Origin: Planctomycetota bacterium
GTDB taxonomy: Bacteria > Planctomycetota > UBA1135
Assembly (NCBI GenBank): GCA_027623295.1
Contig: JAQBXR010000014.1
Location: forward strand, 22,577-86,576
Direction: 5' to 3'
DNA length: 64,000 bases
In this document: positions 56,524 through 64,000 of the stretch, piece after piece
Numbering within the stretch: position 1 is the first letter of the stretch
How the letters are laid out: every line of letters starts with the position of its first letter
Notes under the pieces: model-generated
Seen by the model: the letters and a program-made list of their open reading frames with translations, nothing else
The model's database searches: none
Told to the model about the DNA's origin: nothing
Translations under genes and position numbers: made by a program

Positions 56524-57084
56524 TTAACTAAGCCCAGGCCATTCGCGCTTGAGTAGGCCCAGGAAAACAGTGTCTTGGACCTCGCCATGAACCCGCCAGC
56601 GCTCCCGTAAGAGGCCTTCGCGCTGAAAACCCTGTTTTTCGAAGAGTGCTAAGGAGCGTGGATTATTGGGATCGATATCCGCCTCTACCCGCATCAGGCC
56701 GAGTTCTTCAAAACCCCATTGCAAGAGGGTTTCCAGGGCATCGGTTGCCAGTCCCTTGCCCCAAGCCGCGCGACCAAGAATGATTCCGGCCTCAGCCCGT
56801 TTCTGATCGAAGTCCATCTCGCAAAAAGTACAAGTCCCTATGATGGTATTGTCCTCTTTTAGGCGAATACCGAACTGAAATAAGTCCTTGGTTGCGAAAT
56901 GGCTTTGGATAGAGGCAATGTAGCTCGAGGCCTGGGCGGGGTCAGTCCAGGCAGAAGAGCTCCAGTACTTCATGACCTCGGGGTCGCTAAATACCGCAAA
57001 CATGGCGTCGCGGTCCTGCTCGGTCAGCCAACGCAAATCCAAGCGCGTGCCAGAAAGCGTGGGTAGTTGCTCGCCCCATTCCAT
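56524..57084 (-). CDS. GNAT acetyltransferase (RimJ/RimL type)
   Basis: The protein has 186 residues. Typical GNAT features: TLSGTRLDLRWLTEQDRDAM at the N-terminus, IIGTCTFCEMDFDQKRAEAG, the acetyl-CoA-binding loop ILGRAAWGKGLATDALETLL and VEADIDPNNPRSLALFEKQG. RimJ/RimL relatives acetylate N-termini of ribosomal proteins; others act on small amines, and the substrate here is unknown. It sits between the Na/Pi remnant and the PhnA-domain gene, same strand. Confidence 0.9.
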   Translation of the reverse strand: MEWGEQLPTLSGTRLDLRWLTEQDRDAMFAVFSDPEVMKYWSSSAWTDPAQASSYIASIQSHFATKDLFQFGIRLKEDNTIIGTCTFCEMDFDQKRAEAGIILGRAAWGKGLATDALETLLQWGFEELGLMRVEADIDPNNPRSLALFEKQGFQREGLLRERWRVHGEVQDTVFLGLLKREWPGLS

Positions 57085-57214
57085 GAACTTGTTTTAGTCG
57101 TGCGCCGCAGCTTTGTCGCACAACTCTTGGAGCCGAAGATCTTGTTGCCACTCGGTACTTCATTCCGTCGGCTTTGGGCGGAAGCGAGATGGACGAGTAC
57201 AGACCTGACTTAGC

Positions 57215-57790
57215 TTAAGAAGTCTTCTTTACAAACTGCGTCAGGATGACAATCTTTTGCCCATTCACGCGGCCTTCAAGGTGCTCCGCGTTGTCTGCCA
57301 CCAAGGTAATGTTGCGCACAGCGGTCCCTCGCTTGGCAGTAAAACCACCGCCCTTCACCACAAGATCCTTAATCAGCGTAACCGTATCGCCAGCCTCCAA
57401 GGTGCTTCCATTGCTGTCGACGTGTTTCACCGAGGCTTCTTCAACCGCTTCGTCAGAGACGGCGGCAGCCCAGACCATGGTGGCCTCGTCTAAGTAAAGC
57501 ATGTCGCTCAAGTCGCGCGCCCAACTCTCCGCATGCAGACGCTTCAGCAAACGCCAAGCGAGCACTTGTACCGCCGGCACTTCACTCCACATGGAATCAT
57601 TTAGGCAGCGCCAATGATTTGCGTCCATGGCCTGCTCCCGATGCAACTGCGCGGCGCAAATGGAACACAACATGACGTGGCGCTCGGCGGCACCATGGGC
57701 ATCAGGCGGCACAGGACATGCACTTAGGTTTTATATTCCAGTACAAAGTTCGCACTGGGAGCCACATCGTTCAAGCAGGATTTGTTCCAT
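57215..57790 (-). pseudogene. PhnA-domain (YjdM-like) protein gene with premature TAA
   Basis: The natural frame starts at ATG 57790: MEQILLERCGSQCELCTGI, then TAA (57731-57733), then NLSACPVPPDAHGAAERHVM and the rest. CELC and LCSIC are the two halves of the zinc ribbon of this family, which normally continues CELC..EE(N)LSVYxVPP, so GAA to TAA is the simplest change. After the ribbon, DANHWRCLNDSMWSEVPAVQ and the PhnA domain (DSNGSTLEAGDTVTLIKDLV) run intact to 57215. A GTG at 57712 could restart translation but loses the first CxxC. Function of the family is unclear. Confidence 0.8.
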
Positions 57791-57847
57791 GAGGGAGGAT
57801 ACTCCGCCGGGAATGATACGAGGGCTCCAGCAGCACGTCGAGGGCGG

Positions 57848-58741
57848 CTAGAACTGAGTACCCAAATAGTCCGATAGTTCTGGGTCCTGGAACTCATAGC
57901 CCGCTTGAAGAAGTTTGCTTGGCACAGCGCGTGTGCTTGCCAGAAAAATCTCCTCGGCCATTTCGCCAAAGAGGGCGCGCAGCACCATGGCAGGAAGCGG
58001 AAGAAACGTTGGACGATGCAAAGCTTTACCCAACAGTTGAGTCAGCTCCCGATTCTGAACGGGATGAGGAGAAACCAAGTTCACCGGACCGGAAAGCGCA
58101 GGGTTATCGATTAAGAAATCCATCATGCCGACGATGTCGCGTAGGCTTAACCAACTCATGTACTGCGTGCCGGGCCCAAGGCGTCCACCGATGCCAAGAC
58201 GAAAGGGAGTCAACATTTTCTTGAGCGCTCCGCCCTTAGGATCGAGCACCACTCCAATGCGTGAATGGACTACACGGATGTTGGAGTCCTCGGCAAGTGC
58301 AGTAGCGGATTCCCACTTGGAACAAACCTCCGCGAGGAATCCTGTGCCAAGGGAGCTTTGCTCATCTAGAGTTTCCTGGTGCCGGTTCCCGTAAAACCCC
58401 ACCGCCGAGGCAGAAATCAGTGTTTTAGGCGGTGTAGGCAAACTGGTGATTGCTTTGCACAACAGCTCGGTGCCATCGACACGGCTATTCACAATGCGCT
58501 CCTTTTGGGCCTTAGTCCAACGCCCCTCCGCAATGCTGTTGCCGGCTAAATGAATGACGGCATCGAGCGCTCCAATAGGTCCTAACTCCACCTTGCCTTC
58601 ACTCGGGTTCCACCAAGGCGTTTGTGCCTGGGACGAACTCCGCTGCAAAGCCAACACTTCATCGCCGGCATGTTGAAAAGCCGCGACAAGTGCGGTACCG
58701 ACTAAACCAGAGGCACCACTGATGAGGATTCTTCTTCCCAT
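57848..58741 (-). CDS. TIGR01777-family NAD-dependent epimerase-like protein (YfcH-like)
   Basis: The protein has 297 residues of the extended short-chain dehydrogenase fold. The nucleotide-binding motif is GRRILISGASGLVGTALVAA, followed by VIHLAGNSIAEGRW, the substrate block ISASAVGFYGNRHQETLDEQ, VVHSRIGVVLDPKGGAL and YMSWLSLRDIVGMMDFLI, all diagnostic of the TIGR01777 group. The classical catalytic Tyr is within AVGFYGNR. The in-vivo function is unknown. The ATG at 58741 is preferred over the TTG at 58747. It lies 12 bases after the gene at 58754. Confidence 0.9.
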   Translation of the reverse strand: MGRRILISGASGLVGTALVAAFQHAGDEVLALQRSSSQAQTPWWNPSEGKVELGPIGALDAVIHLAGNSIAEGRWTKAQKERIVNSRVDGTELLCKAITSLPTPPKTLISASAVGFYGNRHQETLDEQSSLGTGFLAEVCSKWESATALAEDSNIRVVHSRIGVVLDPKGGALKKMLTPFRLGIGGRLGPGTQYMSWLSLRDIVGMMDFLIDNPALSGPVNLVSPHPVQNRELTQLLGKALHRPTFLPLPAMVLRALFGEMAEEIFLASTRAVPSKLLQAGYEFQDPELSDYLGTQF

Positions 58742-58753
58742 GATCAAGCTACC

Positions 58754-59353
58754 TTACGAAGGTTGTGCGAAAGCTGCATAGCCATAATACTTTGGCTGGT
58801 TATCCAAGCGAACATGCAGCCAATCCACCCCGCCGCCTGCAGTGCTTAACCAAACGGGCTGCAGGGAGAGACGCTCTTCTAAGACCTCCCCTACCAAATT
58901 CCAGAATTCATGCTGTTGCGTTTCTGGAGCAAACCGAGAAAAGGCTGCTAGGTGGGCATAAGCTGGAGGAGCCTGTTGCGGAGTTGGTGCGACCATAATC
59001 CCGTCGTGCCCGAGGTTCCAAAAGGAAACCGCACCGGCATTTGGAGCAGCATCGAAGTACTCTTGAAAGTCCCACGCGTTGGCGGGGACATCTAGGTATG
59101 GACTATCCAGCAAGACGAACTCAAAGCGACGATTCAAGAGTTCTGTAGTCAGCATTGGAGTTTCCCAACGTAGGGCTGTGAAGGGACAATCGGCCAGAAT
59201 CTTGATTAGCATGGAACGGAACTCAGGATCCATTTGCAACGCATGGATGGCATCGGCAAAAGTGGCCTCGACGGCATGGAGTTCGAAACGAAACAAAATC
59301 ACTTTGCCTTCCTGTTTGGATTCCGCCTGCCAGCTCCAGCGTTGCTTTGTCAT
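58754..59353 (-). CDS. DUF6940-like protein of unknown function
   Basis: The protein has 199 residues and no signal peptide. Recurrent motifs of what I recall as DUF6940 are present: FADAIHALQMDPEFR, ALRWETPMLTT, the VLLDSPYLD strand, FWNLGHDGIMVAPTP and the C-terminal VDWLHVRLDNQPKYYGYAAF. The Asp/His/Tyr-rich C-terminus could form an active site, but no activity is known to me. It is the first gene of a minus-strand pair with the epimerase-like gene. Confidence 0.72.
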   Translation of the reverse strand: MTKQRWSWQAESKQEGKVILFRFELHAVEATFADAIHALQMDPEFRSMLIKILADCPFTALRWETPMLTTELLNRRFEFVLLDSPYLDVPANAWDFQEYFDAAPNAGAVSFWNLGHDGIMVAPTPQQAPPAYAHLAAFSRFAPETQQHEFWNLVGEVLEERLSLQPVWLSTAGGGVDWLHVRLDNQPKYYGYAAFAQPS

Positions 59354-59401
59354 GCTGCCATGATAAATGCATCGCAGCTGGCAAAACGGTAGGATGGCGC
59401 C

Positions 59402-59632
59402 GTGTCATCGAAGCTGCTCCTATTCGCTTTTTGCGGTCTTCTATTCGCTTCCGGACTCACTCTGATTCCGCTAGATTTTTGGTGGATTGGCCCTCTCACC
59501 AGTTTCCATGCGCAATATCTGGCTTGCAGTTTGATCGCAGCAGCAATCCTGGGGTGGAAGCGTCAGAAGTTCGGCTTTGTGTTTCTTCTAACGGCCGTAG
59601 CCAAATCTATGCTCCGCGGCGATAAGAGATGA
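59402..59632 (+). CDS. Small membrane protein, 76 aa
   Basis: From GTG 59402 the product has two or three hydrophobic segments (LLLFAFCGLLFASGLTLIPL, AQYLACSLIAAAILGW, FGFVFLLTAVAKSML). The layout resembles the N-terminal membrane part of some endonuclease/exonuclease/phosphatase-family membrane proteins, so it might be a stub, but no EEP domain is left downstream. The 81 bases that follow before the next gene hold nothing recognisable. Confidence 0.5.
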   Translation: MSSKLLLFAFCGLLFASGLTLIPLDFWWIGPLTSFHAQYLACSLIAAAILGWKRQKFGFVFLLTAVAKSMLRGDKR

Positions 59633-59713
59633 TTTGCAAAACGTCCTTCGGGACTTCAGAAAGACAGAGCGAAAGCAGCAATATATGCGCCACCCAGGCA
59701 AGCAAAAATGGGT

Positions 59714-60370
59714 TCATTCCCATGTGATGCAAATTGGCTCAACACTGGGAGTCCAGGGTTCATGCTTTTGCATAATGCTCAAGAACAAGGCCGATGTCGT
59801 GAAAGCATCTAACCAAGCAATCAGCTCCTTCCATGGCTGAGCATCGAACCAAATGCGATCCGCAAATGCGAATTGACGCACGAAAGGGGCTACCGCCATA
59901 TCGGCTAGGCAGGGTGTTTCGCCAAACAGAAAAGGTTGGCTTGCAAGCTGCAACTCCAGTTGTTGAAGAAAAACCGACGCTTGTTCTCGATGCTCCACAG
60001 CATCGACGTCTTCATAACGATTCGCGTACTTATAGCGGTCCAAATTGTGTTTGAAATCACCATCGCAGGTTTGGATGAGATCCGCCATGGCTTCCCGCTG
60101 GGCTTCGGATGACCCCAACCACGAAGCTGGATCCGCATTGCCAAGCGTCCAATGCATGATTTCAAGGCTTTCCTCTAGGACTCTGCCACTGGTCAGAATC
60201 AAAACCGGAACCGTCGCCTTAGGAGAAACCGCATAAAGTTCCTGCGGCCGATTCTTCAACTCCACCTCACGCAAGTTCACCTTTTGACCACTCACCGCCA
60301 AAGCCAGGCGTGCGCGCATGGCGTAAGGACAACGTCGAAAGCTGTAGAGGGTGGGCGCCGAATCGGGCAT
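59714..60370 (-). CDS. Glutathione S-transferase-like protein
   Basis: The protein has 218 residues. The thioredoxin-like N-terminal domain begins PTLYSFRRCPYAMRARLALA with Cys-Pro-Tyr at the active site, then VSPKATVPVLIL (cis-Pro) and LEESLEIMHW (glutathione gamma-glutamyl contact). The helical C-terminal domain has FGETPCLADMAVAPFVRQFA. This resembles YfcF/omega-like bacterial GSTs. Substrate unknown. The ATG at 60370 is the first Met before the strand. It follows trhO on the same strand by 11 bases. Confidence 0.88.
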   Translation of the reverse strand: MPDSAPTLYSFRRCPYAMRARLALAVSGQKVNLREVELKNRPQELYAVSPKATVPVLILTSGRVLEESLEIMHWTLGNADPASWLGSSEAQREAMADLIQTCDGDFKHNLDRYKYANRYEDVDAVEHREQASVFLQQLELQLASQPFLFGETPCLADMAVAPFVRQFAFADRIWFDAQPWKELIAWLDAFTTSALFLSIMQKHEPWTPSVEPICITWE

Positions 60371-60381
60371 CGAAGGCGATT

Positions 60382-61317
60382 TTACTGCGCCGGACCAGGT
60401 ATTGGCACACCATCGCGGATGTGCATTTCTCCGCGCTTTAAGGACAGCTCCATTTGCTTCTGGCGCTCGGCGAACTTTTCCTTCTGTTCGGCAGTGGATT
60501 CGGCAATGCACTGATGGCAGCTAACTCCTTCCACATATTCTGCACGCTCCTTATCGGATTTCGCAATCGGGTTGCGGCAAGCGCGACAAAGTTCATATGC
60601 GCCGACTTCAAGTCCATGGCCGACGGAGACGCGTTGATCGAATACGAAGCACTGCCCTTCCCATAAGCTCTCCTCCTCTGGAACTTCCTCGAGATACTTC
60701 AGAATGCCGCCTTGCAAGTGAAAGACTTCCTTCACGCCCTCTTGTTTTAAGAAGGCCGTGGACTTCTCACAACGAATTCCGCCGGTGCAGAACATGGCCA
60801 CCTTGGGTTGTTCACGCCCCTTCATTTGCTCCCGCAGCCATGCCGGAAACTCACGGAAAGTCTTAATCAGAGGGTCTTGCGCACCCTTAAAGGTGCCGAT
60901 CATGACCTCATAATCGTTGCGGGTATCAATCACGATGACCTCGGGATCTTCGATGAGAGCATTCCAATCCTTGGGCGGAACATAGGTCCCCACGATGTCA
61001 TTCGGATCAATGTTCTCCACCCCCATAGTCACGATTTCTTTTTTCAAACGCACCTTCATTCGATAAAATGGCGGGCCATTGGCAAAAGACTGCTTGGGTT
61101 CCAAAGTTGCTAAACGCGGGTCAGAACGCAAATATGCCACTACCGCGCGCACACCTTCGGTAGGTCCAGCAAGAGTTCCATTGATACCTTCTGCTGCCAA
61201 AAGCAGAGTGCCTTTGACGTCGTTCTGCTTGCACACCTCCAATAAAGGAGCCTGCATTTCTTCAAAGTCTGGAAGTGCTACAAACTTGTAGAGCGCGGCC
61301 ACCAAGATGTCGTCCAT
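60382..61317 (-). CDS. trhO: tRNA uridine-34 oxygenase/hydroxylase TrhO (rhodanese family)
   Basis: Oxygen-dependent hydroxylation of wobble U34 to ho5U in tRNAs (family knowledge for YceA/TrhO). The 311 residues have [19 protein letters not shown] at the N-terminus and a rhodanese domain with [20 protein letters not shown] and the active Cys in [18 protein letters not shown]. The Cys-rich C-terminus ([17 protein letters not shown]) could bind zinc. The start at 61317 gives the conserved [13 protein letters not shown] opening. Confidence 0.94.
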   Translation of the reverse strand: MDDILVAALYKFVALPDFEEMQAPLLEVCKQNDVKGTLLLAAEGINGTLAGPTEGVRAVVAYLRSDPRLATLEPKQSFANGPPFYRMKVRLKKEIVTMGVENIDPNDIVGTYVPPKDWNALIEDPEVIVIDTRNDYEVMIGTFKGAQDPLIKTFREFPAWLREQMKGREQPKVAMFCTGGIRCEKSTAFLKQEGVKEVFHLQGGILKYLEEVPEEESLWEGQCFVFDQRVSVGHGLEVGAYELCRACRNPIAKSDKERAEYVEGVSCHQCIAESTAEQKEKFAERQKQMELSLKRGEMHIRDGVPIPGPAQ

Positions 61318-61376
61318 GAGCCTATCCTACCTTCGTTCTGGTCACTTAACCGCAAGGTCACCAAACATACACCTTC

Positions 61377-61565
61377 TTAGCCGTGGGAGATCGGTTTATC
61401 GGTAAAGAGGAAGTCCTTCTGTTCTGCGTTTTTGCAGGCATCGACGCGTTGGTTGTACCAATCCACCGCTTCGAGTTCTTCCATTAGAGAAGTGATTGCG
61501 CGGTGCATGTCGCGGGTCGCATCGCTGAGCTCCCCGACGGGTTCGTGATAACCTTCCTTGGCTAT
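61377..61565 (-). pseudogene. Encapsulated ferritin (EncFtn) gene with internal deletion and lost start codon
   Basis: The 62-codon remnant reads EGYHEPVGELSDATRDMHRA, ITSLMEELEAVDWYNQRVDA, then CKNAEQKDFLFTDKPISHG. The first two-thirds and the last dozen residues match the encapsulin-cargo ferritin family (MEELEAVDWY and YLFTE-like end), but about 36-39 residues in the middle, carrying the AHNRDEEKEHAAM ferroxidase helix, are missing in frame. The position of the normal start is ATA (61563-61565), one base from ATG. It cannot form the iron site. No encapsulin shell gene is in the window. Confidence 0.85.
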
Positions 61566-61604
61566 GGCCTAGTTTAGACCCGCGCCAACCAAGCTTCGGC
61601 AACT

Positions 61605-62846
61605 TTACATTTCAAATCGATTACGCAAGCGTTCCGGCAGTAAAGGGCAAATGTCAGCCGGGCGTTTGAACAAGCGATAGCGGATGCGCGCCAGGCCGTT
61701 GTAGCCCCAATCGCGCAAGGGTGCAGGAATAATTTGAAGCAGGAAGGCTGCGACTCTCCACAGTCCGCCGAAGCGGTACAAGAGGTAACAAATCGCTTGA
61801 GTGCGGAAAATAATATGGCCATCCCAAGTTTTTACCACCAAACTGTCCGGCAAAGTTTGGCTTTGCTCCGGAGTCACTTCTTTCAAAAAGGTTTCTCCGT
61901 GGAGAGGTGCAATCCGAATCGGTATTGGGTTGCGCTCCTCGGCGAGCACGGTGCGAATAAATCTATGGCAAAGGCCGCAAGAACCATCGAAGAATAAGAT
62001 TTCCGCTTTGGCTGCACGGCTAGCTGGAAGCCAATCGGGGTTAAAGGTGAAGAAATGCAGCATGACCATAGCCATGCTCAGATCGGCAAAGTCGATCAGC
62101 ACAATGAGACTGAAATGCATGAGCAACATGCTTAGCCATACCCATGGACGCAGTTTGCGGAAGCAAACTAATGGTGCGAAAGCTAACTCTAAAACGATGG
62201 CGCCATAAGTCGCTGCCTGGAGTAGCCAAGCAGGCAGGGTGAGAGCGAAATCACGCAATGCCGTCGGCCGTGCAAGTGGGTTTTCTAGAAGGCGTTGGAA
62301 AGCACTTCCATCTTGCCAAGAAGGGCTGACGAGTTTGGTGTATCCGCTGTAGGAATAGCCCACCGCCATTAGAATCCAAACCACAGCAAACAAAGAGGGC
62401 GTCAACTTCCAACCGCCATCCGGATCCACTCTTCCGCGTGCAGGCAGGGATCCATAAGGCGCAGGCGGCAACATCGCGTGGGCGATGAGGAGTAAGCCTA
62501 TATAAGGCATACATGGATTCAAGATGAGCGGATTGCGTCCGAACAGGCATGCAAGGATGTACCACAACAAAACCGCAGCAAGGCGATCTCGCCATCCGAG
62601 TGCGAGAAGGATGCAGAGTGCAGATGCAACAACCAGGACACCAGTGACGAATACCGGGCCATCCCATAACAGGAATAGGTTGGGGAAGAGATGGAGGAAT
62701 GGGCTTAGGGTGCCATCGGCCAAAACGCCTTGGTTGGAAAACATTTCCGCCCCCCACGGTAAGAGGTGCACGAAATGCACGAAAAGATAAACCGCAAAAG
62801 CCACGCGGAAGATGCTGTATTGCCCACCAGTCCAGCCGTTTTTCAT
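61605..62846 (-). CDS. HTTM-like membrane protein fused to a DCC/DUF393 thiol-disulfide domain
   Basis: The protein has 413 residues. The first 270 form a multi-helix membrane domain of the HTTM/vitamin-K-carboxylase-like type (YSIFRVAFAVYLFVHFVHLL, AVVWILMAVGYSYSGYTKLV). The C-terminal 130 are a DCC-family domain beginning EILFFDGSCGLCHRFIRTVL with Cys290 and Cys293, and LPDSLVVKTWDGHIIFRTQA. The DCC domain is thioredoxin-related and probably acts in disulfide chemistry. Its ATG overlaps the stop of 62843 as ATGA. This fusion recurs in several bacterial phyla; the function is not known. Confidence 0.88.
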   Translation of the reverse strand: MKNGWTGGQYSIFRVAFAVYLFVHFVHLLPWGAEMFSNQGVLADGTLSPFLHLFPNLFLLWDGPVFVTGVLVVASALCILLALGWRDRLAAVLLWYILACLFGRNPLILNPCMPYIGLLLIAHAMLPPAPYGSLPARGRVDPDGGWKLTPSLFAVVWILMAVGYSYSGYTKLVSPSWQDGSAFQRLLENPLARPTALRDFALTLPAWLLQAATYGAIVLELAFAPLVCFRKLRPWVWLSMLLMHFSLIVLIDFADLSMAMVMLHFFTFNPDWLPASRAAKAEILFFDGSCGLCHRFIRTVLAEERNPIPIRIAPLHGETFLKEVTPEQSQTLPDSLVVKTWDGHIIFRTQAICYLLYRFGGLWRVAAFLLQIIPAPLRDWGYNGLARIRYRLFKRPADICPLLPERLRNRFEM

Positions 62847-63292
62847 GGCAGTGGAATCTCCAGAGAAAGAGGTAAATCTCCCATATTGGTGCCTTCTGCG
62901 GGCACATAGCGCAAAGTCAACGGCCAGCTGACGGATTCAACATCTACGCCTAGCTCCTGCAATAAGGGAGCCTCGCCGGTGAGGGCAAAACCCACAACCG
63001 ATTGGAAGATGGGTTTAAGGAGATCGTCTTCTACGAATACCGGGCCATAAGCGAGTGCGGCTCCGTAGATGTTCCTTCGGTTGTAAGGACCCAAAATCTT
63101 GGAGTAGGAATCAGGTGTGAACTCGATGGACTGGGAGACTCCATTGCGATCTGTCCAGTCGAGGAAGGTTTGCGTGGAATAAGTTTCGAACCCCTTCAGC
63201 GGTGGAGACGGCAACAAATCTCCGACCATTTGAATAATCCCGAAGGTTAGCAACAAAAGGGCAGAAAGCGGCCAACGGGATTCGCGTTTCAT
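62843..63292 (-). CDS. Exported or membrane-anchored hypothetical protein, 149 aa
   Basis: It has an N-terminal hydrophobic anchor (LSALLLLTFGIIQMVGDLLP) followed by about 120 residues that look periplasmic. It carries no cysteine and no motif I recognise. It overlaps its neighbours on both sides by ATGA (62843 and 63289), so it is co-translated with the sterol-desaturase-like protein and the HTTM-DCC protein; a joint membrane function is likely (inference). HTTM-type proteins often have a small partner of this kind. Confidence 0.78.
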   Translation of the reverse strand: MKRESRWPLSALLLLTFGIIQMVGDLLPSPPLKGFETYSTQTFLDWTDRNGVSQSIEFTPDSYSKILGPYNRRNIYGAALAYGPVFVEDDLLKPIFQSVVGFALTGEAPLLQELGVDVESVSWPLTLRYVPAEGTNMGDLPLSLEIPLP

Positions 63293-64000
63293 GAAACCTT
63301 TTGCCCACGCAGCATGAGCCCTAACTTATGCTCTGGCTCTTCGCCAAAACCGCATGCTGCATCCCAATCCTTCGGGTTGCGGAAAGTGCCAAACAACATA
63401 TCCCAAAGCGGTAGATCGGCGTAGTTGTAATGGTGCAAGCCCGCTTGATGATGTACGCAATGACTCTCTGGCCGCTGCACGAAGAAGCCTAACCAGTACG
63501 GCGTGCGCACATTCCAGTGGTAAAGCAATTCCGCGAGTCCGGTCAGAAGCAACGCATAGCCCGTGGCCAAAGGCCCAAGCCCGACTACGAAATAGAGAAT
63601 CGCGCTCGATAACAAGCTATTGACCACGATTTCGAGCGGATGCTTATAGAAGGACGTAATGATTTCGATGCGCTGCGGGCTGTGGTGGATTTGGTGAAAC
63701 CACTTCCAAAGGAAATCTACTTGGTGTCGCAGACGATGCCACCAATAAAACAAAAAGGTAATCACAAAGTAGCCAAAAAAAGCGCCACCCGTGGTTCCAA
63801 ACATGTCCAGGCTCCAGGGACGGTAGCCGGACATCCATGCATCCCAAGTCAGGGGTGCAATAAAGGCAATCAGGAATTGAAAGCCATTGAGGAAGAAAGC
63901 GCGCGGCCACCACCCTCGCACCTTGGGCCATGCGCGGCCATGACCGAAGACTTCCATCAGAATCATGATGGCCGCTACCAGGATGACCACGATTGGAATC
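63289..64000 (-). CDS. Sterol desaturase/fatty-acid hydroxylase family membrane enzyme (partial, N-terminus beyond right edge)
   Basis: Membrane di-iron oxygenase. The three histidine clusters are present: WWHRLRHQVDFLWKWFH (HxxxH), HQIHHSP (HxxHH) and CVHHQAGLHHYNYADLP, with four or more hydrophobic segments between. The frame stays open to the window edge (IPIVVILVAAIMILMEV), so the natural start is outside; GTG 63990 is only the first internal candidate. Members hydroxylate or desaturate sterols, carotenoids or lipids. First gene of a three-gene overlapping operon with 62843 and 61605. Confidence 0.9.
   Translation of the reverse strand, partial: IPIVVILVAAIMILMEVFGHGRAWPKVRGWWPRAFFLNGFQFLIAFIAPLTWDAWMSGYRPWSLDMFGTTGGAFFGYFVITFLFYWWHRLRHQVDFLWKWFHQIHHSPQRIEIITSFYKHPLEIVVNSLLSSAILYFVVGLGPLATGYALLLTGLAELLYHWNVRTPYWLGFFVQRPESHCVHHQAGLHHYNYADLPLWDMLFGTFRNPKDWDAACGFGEEPEHKLGLMLRGQKVS

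Overview
The window looks like a chromosomal segment of a free-living, metabolically versatile bacterium, most plausibly a planctomycete of a large-proteome marine lineage (moderate confidence, from gene content only). The pointers are a membrane-tethered ECF-type sigma factor with a huge exported part, several secreted proteins sharing one C-terminal beta-rich domain, two PQQ-type sugar dehydrogenases, a fused acyl-CoA mutase (IcmF) and giant glycine-rich lipoproteins. There is no phage, transposase, CRISPR array or plasmid function. Most of the window is ordinary, tightly packed core and accessory metabolism on both strands.

Layout. 1-5.2 kb: cobalamin methionine synthase (cut by the left edge) behind a SAM riboswitch, then arginine decarboxylase. 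5.3-18.2 kb: sigma/exported fusion, GumN-like lipoprotein, aminotransferase, a hidden two-selenocysteine heavy-metal-domain lipoprotein with terminator, a decayed symporter, M28 peptidase, response regulator, peptidase E, DoxX, sugar dehydrogenase, MsrB. 18.5-24 kb: PrmA, endonuclease III, and a MerR regulator translationally coupled to IcmF. 24-36.5 kb: very large secreted proteins, SMUG-type uracil glycosylase, exonuclease III and a phosphodiesterase. 36.5-42.4 kb: a glycerol kinase stub, an LtaS-like sulfatase, and a duplicated pair made of a secreted Sec/Cys protein plus a degenerate peptidase-like protein; one copy is intact (40.1-42.4 kb, with two adjacent in-frame UGA codons), the other is fused and decayed. 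42.4-54.2 kb: second sugar dehydrogenase, urocanase, tRNA-Pro(GGG), PTPS-family enzyme, PyrK-like subunit, Nudix, HD, ArgS-Apt, FliA/WhiG-type sigma factor, and BirA-Rph-metallophosphoesterase with ATGA overlaps. 54.4-64 kb: glutamate dehydrogenase, a broken Na/Pi cotransporter, GNAT, a PhnA-domain gene with a nonsense codon, TIGR01777 epimerase, GST, TrhO, a wrecked encapsulated-ferritin gene, and a three-gene overlapping operon ending with a sterol-desaturase-like enzyme.

Two themes stand out. First, two genes (10682-11026 and 40088-41089) read correctly only if UGA is selenocysteine: one replaces both metal-binding cysteines of an HMA GMTCxxC motif (giving UxxU), the other has UU at the start of the mature protein where a decayed paralogue has Cys. 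Each is followed by a hairpin with the shared apical sequence CCGTGG at a distance suited to a bacterial SECIS, and each gene ends in a strong terminator. Conventional gene calling would miss or truncate both. Second, at least seven genes are internally deleted, truncated or nonsense-mutated (symporter, glycerol kinase, the Sec/peptidase-like duplicate pair, Na/Pi cotransporter, PhnA, encapsulated ferritin), which suggests continuing gene loss by small deletions rather than by mobile elements.
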